A stretch of 9,308 nucleotides of DNA from Phycisphaerales bacterium (GCA_016764015.1 JAESSR010000027.1:1-9308); one strand, 5' to 3'; counted from the stretch's first letter, positions 1 through 7,257 are shown. Notes: a model not told the origin generated them from the sequence alone. Made by a program: numbers and translations.

Positions 1-345
1 GAGATACCGATGATCCAGCCAGAACTGAGCGAGGTATTCCTTACGCAGATCAAGGCGCACCGATTCGTCTGAAACCGACTCACGAATATCGCGCGACGCT
101 CGTATATCGAGCACACGATCGTCCGTCACCTGGAACCATTCAGGGATTTTGTCCTCATCGAGCACGCGAGGCACGACCCAGATCACCGCGAATCGGGTCG
201 CACGGTTAATCGGCTGGGCAACATTGTTGAAAACAAACCCAAAGGCCTGCACCAAGAGCCAGAGCGTCACCGCAGTCGGCAACAGAATCGCTAACCCGCG
301 TGAGAAAAAGCGTTTAAAGTCGGATGTAAACGAATCTGTCATCAT
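1..345 (-). CDS. DUF502-family membrane protein, 5' part only (runs off the left edge)
   Basis: Reading the minus strand from an ATG at 345 gives 115 open codons up to the window edge, so only the N-terminal part is present. The protein starts MMTDSFTSDFKRFFSRG and continues into a hydrophobic segment at about residues 18-40 (LAILLPTAVTLWLLVQAFGF). A charged segment followed by Gly-Leu and a PTAVTLW-type first membrane helix is the usual start of DUF502 (PF04367) proteins, which are small bacterial inner-membrane proteins of unknown function with two membrane helices. The stretch after the helix (about residues 55-105) is more charged and longer than I would expect before the second helix, so this may be a lineage variant. 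AAGGAG at 347-352 lies 1 base before the first ATG and 4 before the second (342), so 342 may be the real start. It is divergent from galE. Family call is from motif recognition only. Confidence 0.72.
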   Translation of the reverse strand, partial: MMTDSFTSDFKRFFSRGLAILLPTAVTLWLLVQAFGFVFNNVAQPINRATRFAVIWVVPRVLDEDKIPEWFQVTDDRVLDIRASRDIRESVSDESVRLDLRKEYLAQFWLDHRYL

Positions 346-383
346 GCTCCTTGCCGAGATCGACCCAAAGACGCTCATTCTAT

Positions 384-396
384 GGATTCAGAATCC
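384..396. other. Short palindrome in the divergent DUF502/galE intergenic region
   Basis: GGATTC, one central A, then GAATCC form a perfect 6+6 inverted repeat. It lies between two divergent start codons, 342/345 on the minus strand and 498 on the plus strand, a place where an operator could act on both genes. I see no convincing -35/-10 pair in positions 346-497 on either strand. The palindrome is short enough to be chance, so a regulatory role is only a possibility. Confidence 0.2.
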
Positions 397-483
397 CCCG
401 CGTTGAGATCATCGACATTATTCTGATCCAACGGTCAATTCGGTTCGTAGAATCATCCCGAGCCATGAATATCAACGATTGAT

Positions 484-490
484 GAGGGAG
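484..490 (+). promoter_or_regulatory. Ribosome binding site of galE
   Basis: GAGGGAG ends 7 bases before the ATG at 498, which is good Shine-Dalgarno spacing and supports that start. Confidence 0.7.
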
Positions 491-497
491 ACGAACT

Positions 498-1538
498 ATG
501 CAGATTTTAGTGACCGGCGGCGCAGGATATATCGGTTCACACGCCTGCCAAAGGCTGCTCAAAGACGGACACACCGTCGTTGCGCTCGATTCGCTCCATC
601 GCGGCCACCGCGAGCCTATGGACATGCTCAAAGCAGCCCATGCCCAGAACTTCAACTTCATCCATGCCGACCTTGGTGATACGAAGGCCGTCATCGACAC
701 CATCAATACACATGATCTCGACACCGTCATGCACTTTGGAGCCCTCGCCTATGTCGGCGAATCAGTCGAAGACCCATTGTGGTATTACCGCAACAACATC
801 AGTTCCGGGATCGGGCTCCTCGATGCCTGCGACGAGGCACACGGCGGCAAGGGGATCAAACGGTTCATCTTCTCATCATCCTGCGCAACCTATGGCGATC
901 CACCAGCCGACATGATCCCCGTCCCCGAACATTGCCCGCAATCCCCCACCTCACCCTATGGCTACACCAAGCTTCATTTCGAGCACATCCTCAAAGACTA
1001 CGCCAACAAACGGGTGATCGATGACAACCCGATCGCACTGACCATGCTGCGCTACTTCAATGTCGCCGGCAGCGATCGCACCGGGATGCTCGGCGAAGAC
1101 CACACACCCGAAACCCACCTGATCCCTGTCGCCATTGATGCGGCACTGGGCAAACGAGAATCCATGTCGATCTTCGGCACCGACTACCCAACACCCGATG
1201 GCACCAACATCCGCGACTATGTCCATGTCGAAGATTTGATCTCGGCACATGCCTTGGCGATGGATTCGACCCAGATAGGAGAGGTCGAAGCATTCAATGT
1301 TGGGATCGGCAAAGGCTATTCTGTACGCGAGATTCTCGATTCGGTCAAAAGAGTTTCAGGCGTGGACTTCACGGTTCACGACGCGCCCAAACGAGCCGGC
1401 GATGCGATCGCACTTTACAACAACCCAGCGAAGATCAAATCAACGCTGGGCTGGGATGCACAGATAACGGATATCGACGAGGTGGTGGCGAGCGCATTCA
1501 ACTGGCTCAAAGATCACCCCAATGGGTACGCAAACTGA
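498..1538 (+). CDS. galE: UDP-glucose 4-epimerase (GalE)
   Basis: This is a cytoplasmic NAD-dependent extended short-chain dehydrogenase that interconverts UDP-glucose and UDP-galactose, for galactose metabolism and for sugar donors of surface polysaccharides. The 346-residue length is normal for GalE. The Rossmann glycine motif GGAGYIGSH sits at residues 7-15, FGALAYVGES at 80-89, and the catalytic region SSSCATYG at 126-133. The YxxxK pair is Tyr154 and Lys158 in SPYGYTK, followed by RYFNVAG at 185-191. The substrate-domain signature (DYPTPDGTNIRDYVHVEDL) is at about 229-247. By motif alignment, the position equal to E. coli Tyr299 (human Cys307), which influences use of N-acetylated substrates, is Leu306, so the substrate range cannot be stated. 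A good ribosome binding site supports the start. The gene is alone on its strand, divergent from the DUF502 gene and convergent with the pilus block, so no operon partner shows its pathway. Confidence 0.96.
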   Translation: MQILVTGGAGYIGSHACQRLLKDGHTVVALDSLHRGHREPMDMLKAAHAQNFNFIHADLGDTKAVIDTINTHDLDTVMHFGALAYVGESVEDPLWYYRNNISSGIGLLDACDEAHGGKGIKRFIFSSSCATYGDPPADMIPVPEHCPQSPTSPYGYTKLHFEHILKDYANKRVIDDNPIALTMLRYFNVAGSDRTGMLGEDHTPETHLIPVAIDAALGKRESMSIFGTDYPTPDGTNIRDYVHVEDLISAHALAMDSTQIGEVEAFNVGIGKGYSVREILDSVKRVSGVDFTVHDAPKRAGDAIALYNNPAKIKSTLGWDAQITDIDEVVASAFNWLKDHPNGYAN

Positions 1539-1545
1539 TAGAACC

Positions 1546-1611
1546 GGTGGCACAGGCGTCTCGCCTGTGATCTTGTTGAGTAAGAAACACAGGCGGGACG
1601 CCTATGCCACC
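1546..1611. repeat. REP-like double hairpin between convergent galE and the pilW-like gene
   Basis: Two 24-base arms, 1546-1569 and 1588-1611, are inverted copies with only two mismatches, separated by 18 bases. Each arm is itself a hairpin. The left one is CACAGGCG, TCT, CGCCTGTG (perfect 8-base-pair stem, 1551-1569), and the right one is CACAGGCG, GGA, CGCCTATG with one mismatch. GGTGG/CCACC can pair outside both. The element lies 7 bases after the galE stop and 16 bases after the stop of the pilW-like gene. It could slow or end transcription from both sides, but neither side has a U-tract after the stem, so it is not a classical intrinsic terminator. The paired-hairpin layout resembles the REP/BIME elements of other bacteria. 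Confidence 0.8.
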
Positions 1612-1627
1612 AAGAGTTAAGACAGGA

Positions 1628-2245
1628 TTAGTCATTGAGCCTGGGGGCTGCGCTTGCTACGAGCCGAATAACCGGGGCTTCGAGGCTTGAACCGATCGCC
1701 ACATCACCGAGATCATCAGGCTGGATGATCAAATCCACCGTGACGCGTTTGAGCTTTGGGCCAACATCGTAGTTCATTGTGAACACGACATTGTTCAGGT
1801 TATCGAGCAAGGGTGCTTCGTTTTCACTCTCCCAGGTTCCATTCACATAGGATGTGACGATGTACCACAGCTCGAACGGGCCGCTGTCTGCGGCGCCGGT
1901 GCGTTTTTCGAGGCGTGTCACGCGTTCAATATTATTCGCTTTATCACGGAATGACACGAACTCGATGTAATCCGATTCAATCACCGGAGTGGTGATCGGG
2001 TTAATTGGGTATGGCCCGAACGAATCGCCGGTGCGGATCATCGCGGTCAGGCGTTGCATCACGATACGAGCAACAACATTGGTCGATGCGCCCTCGGTCG
2101 TCACCTTGTAGGCTTTGAACGAACCATCGAGTGCGCCCAGAGTCGCGGTGAGCAAGGTCGCCGAGATCACCAATGAGATCAGCACTTCGATCATCGAAAA
2201 CCCACGACGCATTGAGTGTCTGGAATGGAGATTTGACTTCTTCAT
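1628..2245 (-). CDS. PilW/GspJ-like minor prepilin
   Basis: A 205-residue protein with a type III prepilin signal. A short basic leader (MKKSNLHSRHSMRRG, residues 1-15) is followed by the predicted cleavage site before Phe16, FSMIE with Glu at mature position +5 (Glu20), and a hydrophobic helix to about residue 38 (VLISLVISATLLTATLGAL). The rest is a soluble domain rich in beta-type sequence with no cysteine. Size, position as last gene of the operon and a strand-rich C-terminal domain fit the PilW/GspJ class, which packs with the I- and K-like subunits at the tip of a pilus or pseudopilus. The prepilin call is strong. The subclass is inferred from size and gene order. The start codon overlaps the stop of the upstream large gene (ATGA) and has a strong ribosome binding site, which suggests translational coupling and a fixed ratio of the two products. 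Confidence 0.85.
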   Translation of the reverse strand: MKKSNLHSRHSMRRGFSMIEVLISLVISATLLTATLGALDGSFKAYKVTTEGASTNVVARIVMQRLTAMIRTGDSFGPYPINPITTPVIESDYIEFVSFRDKANNIERVTRLEKRTGAADSGPFELWYIVTSYVNGTWESENEAPLLDNLNNVVFTMNYDVGPKLKRVTVDLIIQPDDLGDVAIGSSLEAPVIRLVASAAPRLND

Positions 2246-2258
2246 AACGAGCCCTCCT
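2242..2258 (-). promoter_or_regulatory. ATGA stop/start overlap with Shine-Dalgarno inside the upstream gene
   Basis: On the minus strand AGGAGGG (2252-2258) lies within the last codons of the 981-residue gene, 6 bases before ATG at 2245. That ATG overlaps the TGA stop at 2244-2242. This is a standard layout for translational coupling and fixes the start of the pilW-like gene. Confidence 0.75.
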
Positions 2259-5187
2259 GATACGATCCACGAACCGGTGGCATCGACATCGGCAGCATCA
2301 ACCCCGATGGGAGACGCATGTTTGGATTATGGCGCAAACGGATCTTCCCGAACCCATTAAACGGCACAGGGGTTGATCCTGGTGGTTGTGCTTCGGTGTA
2401 GGACACATCGGCCAAGCCGTCGCCGGTGGTGTCATAGCCCACGATCCGAACGCCACCAACGATCGGCAAATCTGCCGGATCGATGGATTCAAAGTCGCCG
2501 TCGGCGCTTCCGAAGTACCCCAGCGAGGCATTGAACCCCGACGGATTCCCGATCGGATTCCCAAAGATATCCATCAATGGGCCTTCACCAAATGTCGGAT
2601 CAAATGTCAGCAAGAGTGCCCCATCAATGGTCGTGTTGCCACGAGCATCAAGCACGCCCGCGATGATCGCACCCTGAAGCACAATATCCTGCTCGGGCGG
2701 CGAGTTGAATGAACCAAGATCGACCGAGTAGTTGGGGAGCATCATTGAACTCGTCAAGATGTCGTCCATATCGGGTTCGTCAGGATTCAAGAATGCATTC
2801 TCAGGCTCATCGGGATGCACGGTCGTAAACCGCGTAGCGCCGGTAAACTGGAGCTTGTTGCGAATTTGGGTATATGTATTGGGCGTGTCCGAGACGATCG
2901 AACCAACAAACAAACAATCATGGAATCGAAGGTTGTTCGAGTGCTTCTTTGTGTCAATGACACGCTTGCCATCGATGATGAGCGCCTCGGGCAACAGGTT
3001 ATAACTTGCGCCATAAGTTCCGATTTCCGATGCCGGTACATCACCCACATCCAAAGGCGAAATCGATACCTCGGTCATCAGAATGAACTCGACCGGTGGG
3101 ATTGCCGACGCCGGGAGTGTTGGCGGCGCATTGCCAGCGTCTTCGCCAGCATCATCGCCGTACACAAATCGTTGGAACTTAGGTTTCGGCACGCCAGAAG
3201 GATCAAGCAGGTTCACACCATACTCTGACCACATCGGATGGGTGTTATCCGGGTGCGTCTGCACATGGGTTGCCCCTACGAATGTGCAGTTGACAAACAA
3301 CCCGTTGGTCCCTTTGGGCACCTTCACATTACGGAACACCATGTTCTCAAACACCGGACGCCAGTAGACATCAGAATAGTTTGGCGAGTTAAACGGTGCT
3401 TTTTCAAAGTAAGCCCATGCCGAGTTGTCTGGCAACCCATCAAAGTCCGCATCGTCCCAGATAGGGAACAGGTGTGGCGCATCCTCAGCAGCGGGGTTCA
3501 TCGCCAGAGTCCATGTCGATAGCGAACCAATATCAGTACTGAGCTGATCGGCAACCTGCTGCCAGAACGGATCGCCGTCGGCTGCATTGATCAGCGCGTT
3601 TTCAGTGTCTGCAAAGCTCGATGCATTGATATCGGGAAGCTGAAGATCATCTGCATTAAAGACCAACGCCGAATCGTCATCACCTGGAATAATCGTTCCA
3701 CGCAGCCGTTCTTCGATCGGGCCTTGCCCCGCTTCCCAATCGCTTGCGGAGACTTTAAATATCAGCCCGCCGCGAATCTTTGCGTAGCGGTCATTGGCGT
3801 CGAGGTACCCATCACGCCACCCGAGTTCAGTATCCGGATAAGTCCCGTGGATCTGATCGAAATCAAGCGGGTTCTCATCTTCCGGCTCGTATATCCGGTT
3901 GCTGTTTACATCATCGAACCCATAAATACCGTTCTCATTGCGATCTGGATACCCGCCATCGATCAATAATGCCAGGTCTTCATCAATTGCTGTGCCGCCT
4001 GGGCCTACAAACTCTGGGGCGCTGCCATCGAGTCCTGCGCGAGTGCCCAAGATCAAGGCCGCTGAGAGTGTGACACGCCCATCGCCATTTGCATCGTAAT
4101 GACGGATAAAGATATCCATCTCATCAAGATACCCATCATTGGACGCATCATTAAATGCCCCGTCAAGGTTGCTGTCACCGTCGAAATCTTGATCCGCAGG
4201 CATCCCTACACCTTCGATCGGATGCCCAAAGCGAAGGCGGTTGTCGTTATCAATATCAGAGATTGCGAGCGATGCCCAGAACGCGGTGATCTTCTGATCC
4301 AGGATCGGATCGAGCCCAAGGAAATCTGAACGCATTACGATCGGATCGCCATTTTCGAAGTTCACCTCATCAAAGCGTGCGCCCAACTCGCCTTCGATCT
4401 GCACATTCTTCCCGATGAGAATCTTTGAATGTGAGATAATTGCTTGATCGACCGACTTGGTCATGCGGAAATCGCGAGTGATTGTTCTACGGATCGGCTT
4501 GTTGTTGCGTTGAAAATCATAAACCACACCCTCGACGATTACGCGGATGAACTCGCCGCCCGCGAGCGGCGCGTATCTGATTTGGTAGGCCGGTGGCGGG
4601 TTGGTGCTATCAGGGTTATCCCATGTATCGATAAGTATCGCAGGGGTGTTCACCCAATATGATGATTCATAGATTCCAACTGGAATCCCACCCGGAGCCG
4701 CTTCGATCGCAGGATCGTCGACATAGTCAAACCCAGTGAGAATATTGATATCAGCATCGTGCGCGTTGACCAACGCTTCTGCGATCCCTGTTGGAAGCCC
4801 AGCTTCAGAATATCCATCGTACGGCTGGGAAACTTGGTAAGTCCCGATCAGCCCGCTATCCCCACGCCACAATGCCCAAGCAATATCTGCATCGATATCA
4901 CTCTCGGCAAGCACAAACCGTGAAGAAGCCTCGCTGAGACGATGCTCGGCAACCGCAAGCCCGGTCTCGGCAGCACTCATCGCACGCATAACATGCAAGT
5001 GCATATTGGCGGTGCGGATATTGCCGGTCGAAGCGACGGCCATCGCAGCGACCAATGACCCGAACATAATCAGGAACATCATCGCCAACACCGAGGCTAC
5101 CCCTCGACGAGTGACGACGCGTTTACGCTTACGCAGAACCGATTGCTTCGGTGAAACTGTTTGCTTTGTGTGTACTCGGGTTGTCAT
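2242..5187 (-). CDS. Giant PilX/GspK-like pilin with calcium-loop and beta-helix-like regions (candidate tip adhesin)
   Basis: A 981-residue protein. After a long basic leader, RRG at 27-29 precedes the helix VASVLAMMFLIMFGSLVAAM (30-49). RAMSAAETGLAVAEHRL (68-84) matches the PilX N-terminal type of sequence. Mature position +5 is Leu34, not Glu, as in GspK and PilX tip subunits. Asp/Asn-rich loops of EF-hand/dockerin/thrombospondin-3 type lie at 311-315, 334-343, 365-376 (DANGDG), 415-426 (DRNENG), 426-437, 579-584 (DADFDG) and 919-924. CxFVG motifs at 634-638 and 758-762 and a Gly/Ile-rich run at 835-860 suggest beta-helix strands. The C-terminus (NMRLPSGLMLPMSMPPV) looks like a conserved tail. 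PilX/GspK proteins are usually 150-330 residues, so this one is far longer. It probably caps the pilus and may serve as an adhesin, but the binding role is inference. The ATG at 5187 has only a weak, distant Shine-Dalgarno (AGAGG, 5198-5202). Confidence 0.8.
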   Translation of the reverse strand: MTTRVHTKQTVSPKQSVLRKRKRVVTRRGVASVLAMMFLIMFGSLVAAMAVASTGNIRTANMHLHVMRAMSAAETGLAVAEHRLSEASSRFVLAESDIDADIAWALWRGDSGLIGTYQVSQPYDGYSEAGLPTGIAEALVNAHDADINILTGFDYVDDPAIEAAPGGIPVGIYESSYWVNTPAILIDTWDNPDSTNPPPAYQIRYAPLAGGEFIRVIVEGVVYDFQRNNKPIRRTITRDFRMTKSVDQAIISHSKILIGKNVQIEGELGARFDEVNFENGDPIVMRSDFLGLDPILDQKITAFWASLAISDIDNDNRLRFGHPIEGVGMPADQDFDGDSNLDGAFNDASNDGYLDEMDIFIRHYDANGDGRVTLSAALILGTRAGLDGSAPEFVGPGGTAIDEDLALLIDGGYPDRNENGIYGFDDVNSNRIYEPEDENPLDFDQIHGTYPDTELGWRDGYLDANDRYAKIRGGLIFKVSASDWEAGQGPIEERLRGTIIPGDDDSALVFNADDLQLPDINASSFADTENALINAADGDPFWQQVADQLSTDIGSLSTWTLAMNPAAEDAPHLFPIWDDADFDGLPDNSAWAYFEKAPFNSPNYSDVYWRPVFENMVFRNVKVPKGTNGLFVNCTFVGATHVQTHPDNTHPMWSEYGVNLLDPSGVPKPKFQRFVYGDDAGEDAGNAPPTLPASAIPPVEFILMTEVSISPLDVGDVPASEIGTYGASYNLLPEALIIDGKRVIDTKKHSNNLRFHDCLFVGSIVSDTPNTYTQIRNKLQFTGATRFTTVHPDEPENAFLNPDEPDMDDILTSSMMLPNYSVDLGSFNSPPEQDIVLQGAIIAGVLDARGNTTIDGALLLTFDPTFGEGPLMDIFGNPIGNPSGFNASLGYFGSADGDFESIDPADLPIVGGVRIVGYDTTGDGLADVSYTEAQPPGSTPVPFNGFGKIRLRHNPNMRLPSGLMLPMSMPPVRGSYQEGSL

Positions 5188-5254
5188 AACTGCTTTGCCT
5201 CTCGCGTCCGAGCCGGGGATGAAGATTTTCGACTAATCACATGCTCACTGTCAC
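5188..5254. other. Short gap between the pilV-like gene and the giant pilin gene
   Basis: These 67 bases separate two co-directional minus-strand genes. I see no hairpin with a U-tract and no clear promoter, so read-through from the upstream gene is likely. Only the weak AGAGG (5198-5202) marks the next start, so the giant gene may be translated less efficiently than its neighbours. Confidence 0.4.
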
Positions 5255-5968
5255 TCAAGGCACAATCCATGTGACGGTGGTGACGAGATCCGCTTGTATA
5301 TCGTTTGCCCCCTGATAGAACACGCTCACACTCACTCGCAATGGATACTCATCCACATCGCGCCCGGGGAATGAGCCGTTGGGCGCCTCAAAGTAGTCGT
5401 CAGGATGCACGATCGAAGTATCAAACGGATCGATTTTTTCGACCGATACAGTCTGGAACCACCCAAACATGGCGTCGCCACTAAAGATTGATTGCGAATC
5501 AGTAGAGCCCATCTCGACGCCTTGATGGCTCAATGCCGGGATGACCTCACCAAACGAGTTGATCGGACCGGGCAGATCGTTGTCATCGAGCCCGGGTGTA
5601 CCAACATAGGAGAAGGTGACTCCATCAAAGTCATCGATGTCATCAAAGTCATCGACGGTGACTTCGCCCTCCTCATCACCCCACCCTGAGACAATCATGT
5701 TGCCGCCGCCGTCATCAATCAAGAGCAATCCATTGACCGGATCATGCTTCGGTAGGTTGCGTGTGAGTTCACGGATTTCGTTGGCCAAGAAGGTAGCACT
5801 CGCTGCATGCGACGACCATTGGTTGGAAACTATGAATGCCGATTGGGCATCAACCATCGCGAGCACCCCCACCCCGATGATCACAGTCGCCATCGAGGTT
5901 TCGATGAGTGTGAACCCGCCGTTTCCTGCTTGTCCGCGTGATCGTTTGGATTGAGAACTTGTGCGCAT
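5255..5968 (-). CDS. PilV/GspI-like minor prepilin
   Basis: A 237-residue protein when started at ATG 5968. The frame can be opened further to a TTG at 6001, but GGGAGAG (5977-5983) sits 8 bases before the inner ATG, so 5968 is preferred. The leader is basic (MRTSSQSKRSRGQAGNGG, residues 1-18). Cleavage is predicted after Gly18, and the mature start FTLIE has Glu at +5 (residue 23). The hydrophobic helix that follows, to about residue 41, contains ATVIIGVGVLAMVDAQSAF, close to the PilV/GspI pattern. The soluble part has an unusual acidic run, VDDFDDIDDFDGV, encoded by a small DNA duplication. GspI/PilV subunits start assembly of the tip complex and join the J and K subunits. Here the K-like and J-like genes follow directly. 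The prepilin call is firm, while the subclass depends on gene order and helix sequence. Confidence 0.85.
   Translation of the reverse strand: MRTSSQSKRSRGQAGNGGFTLIETSMATVIIGVGVLAMVDAQSAFIVSNQWSSHAASATFLANEIRELTRNLPKHDPVNGLLLIDDGGGNMIVSGWGDEEGEVTVDDFDDIDDFDGVTFSYVGTPGLDDNDLPGPINSFGEVIPALSHQGVEMGSTDSQSIFSGDAMFGWFQTVSVEKIDPFDTSIVHPDDYFEAPNGSFPGRDVDEYPLRVSVSVFYQGANDIQADLVTTVTWIVP
5623..5655. repeat. 18-base tandem duplication inside the pilV-like gene
   Basis: CATCAAAGTCATCGA occurs at 5623-5637 and again at 5641-5655, a period of 18 bases (six codons) that keeps the frame. On the coding (minus) strand it produces the repeated acidic peptide DDFDDIDDFD. This looks like slippage or a small duplication that expanded an acidic surface loop. 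Confidence 0.6.
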
Positions 5969-5976
5969 CGCTTTAT

Positions 5977-5983
5977 CTCTCCC
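5977..5983 (-). promoter_or_regulatory. Ribosome binding site deciding the pilV-like start
   Basis: GGGAGAG on the minus strand is 8 bases upstream of ATG 5968 and lies within the possible TTG-initiated extension, which argues against the longer form. Confidence 0.65.
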
Positions 5984-6027
5984 TAGCTTGGTGGGCAACA
6001 AAAGCCCGAATACCCTCTAAGCATCCA

Positions 6028-7257
6028 TTACGACACGAGTTGGCTCATCTTGAAGATGGGAAGGATGATCGCCATGGCAATAAATCCGACGACTGAACCC
6101 ATTAGGATGATCATGATGGGCTCGATCATTCCGGTAACCGCGCGGATGTGGTCTTTGAGCTGCTTGGCATAGAACACCGAAATCTCATCGAGCACCTCGC
6201 CGAGCTTACCGGACTCTTCGCCAGCAGAGATCATCTGGATCACCGCCTTGGGCAGAATCGGATCCTTCTGCAAAGGCTCAGCGATCTTGCGCCCCTGCTT
6301 GACCGAGTTGTGCACCTTGCGCCACATGCCCTCGAAAATCTTGTTGCCCGAGATTTCACTTGTAATCGTCAGCGTATCGAGCATCGGGACACCTGCGTTA
6401 ATGAGCTGCCCCATGGTCTGCAACGAGCGAGTGATGTACAACGACCTGAACATGGTCTTGAGAACCGGGATAGTCAGCTTCATTTTGTCAACCCAGAATG
6501 CACCGACTTCGGTTTTGACAAACGCAAAGGAAGCACCACCAATCACAGCGACGCCCCCGATGATGAAGGGCCATTGATCTGTGAACAGCTGTGAGAGCAT
6601 CATCAAAAAATTGGTCGCCCAGGGGAGCACATCTTCTTTGCCCTCGAAAATGGTATAAAACTTGGGAAGCACGAAGGTCAGCAAGAAGATCGTCACCGTG
6701 ACGGCCATGGTGCCGATAATCGCCGGATAGATCGACGCACCAATCACCATCTTCTTCGTCTCGATCTGTTGAGCGATATATCCACCGATCCGGTCGAGCA
6801 TCTCAGAGAACGAGCCGGACATTTCCGACGCCCGCACCATATTGATATACAATGGACCAAAGAGCTTTGGATGTCGTGCCAGCGCGTCCGAAAACTGTCT
6901 ACCGCTTTCTACATCAGATTTGAGTTCTTCAATCACCTTTTTAAACAACCGATGATCGGTCTGATCAGCAATCCCATCGAGCGCTGCTCGCAGGTTGATC
7001 CCCGCACGGATCATCACCGAGAGCTGGGTCGTAAAATCAAGCACATGCTTTTGCGTTGGTTTCGATGAGTTGGCAGCCGCGAGTAGCTCTGCGAACTTGC
7101 TCCCGGCCCCCTTGCCGCCTTTGTCTTGATCGACCGCCATGACATGGACGCCCTGATTGCGCAAAATAGCTGCAGCGGCTGTCGCGCTGTCGGCAGCCAT
7201 CGTGCCCGATTGGATCTTGCCGTCTTGGGATCTGACTTGGAATCGATAGTTTGGCAT
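6028..7257 (-). CDS. pilC: Type IV pilus inner-membrane platform protein PilC (GspF family)
   Basis: This 409-residue protein has the length and layout of PilC/GspF, the inner-membrane platform on which the cytoplasmic ATPases act to insert or remove pilins. The N-terminus MPNYRFQVRSQDGKIQSG is the typical opening, followed by a cytoplasmic region and two T2SSF domains at about residues 70-195 and 272-397. The first contains LSVMIRAGINL (79-89) and the second contains the matching MGQLINAGVPMLDTL (282-296). Hydrophobic segments lie at about 176-198, 230-247 and 378-402, and ISAGEESGKLGEVLDEIS (343-360) is also characteristic. AGGAG (7263-7267) lies 5 bases before the ATG. It follows pilT by 30 bases and precedes the minor prepilin genes, as expected for a pilus operon. 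A GspF of a secretion system is the alternative, but the neighbouring PilT favours a retractable pilus. Confidence 0.94.
   Translation of the reverse strand: MPNYRFQVRSQDGKIQSGTMAADSATAAAAILRNQGVHVMAVDQDKGGKGAGSKFAELLAAANSSKPTQKHVLDFTTQLSVMIRAGINLRAALDGIADQTDHRLFKKVIEELKSDVESGRQFSDALARHPKLFGPLYINMVRASEMSGSFSEMLDRIGGYIAQQIETKKMVIGASIYPAIIGTMAVTVTIFLLTFVLPKFYTIFEGKEDVLPWATNFLMMLSQLFTDQWPFIIGGVAVIGGASFAFVKTEVGAFWVDKMKLTIPVLKTMFRSLYITRSLQTMGQLINAGVPMLDTLTITSEISGNKIFEGMWRKVHNSVKQGRKIAEPLQKDPILPKAVIQMISAGEESGKLGEVLDEISVFYAKQLKDHIRAVTGMIEPIMIILMGSVVGFIAMAIILPIFKMSQLVS

Noticed and set aside
149..406. Plus-strand 85-codon open frame at the left edge
   Set aside because: It lies opposite the DUF502-like gene, has no ribosome binding site and no recognisable protein features, whereas the minus-strand frame has a clear membrane-protein start.
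2271..2282. GAACCGGTGGCA, identical to the left boundary of the 1546 repeat (1541-1552)
   Set aside because: It is coding sequence of the giant pilin (MPPV region) and is not followed by a hairpin, so a 12-base chance match is the simpler view.
2386..4329. Several plus-strand open frames of 60-137 codons opposite the giant pilin gene
   Set aside because: The minus-strand 981-codon frame is continuous and has pilin and calcium-loop motifs. The opposite frames are low-complexity antisense translations without plausible starts.
5969..6001. TTG-initiated 11-residue extension of the pilV-like prepilin
   Set aside because: A good Shine-Dalgarno (5977-5983) lies inside it, 8 bases before ATG 5968, and the shorter leader is more typical of a prepilin.
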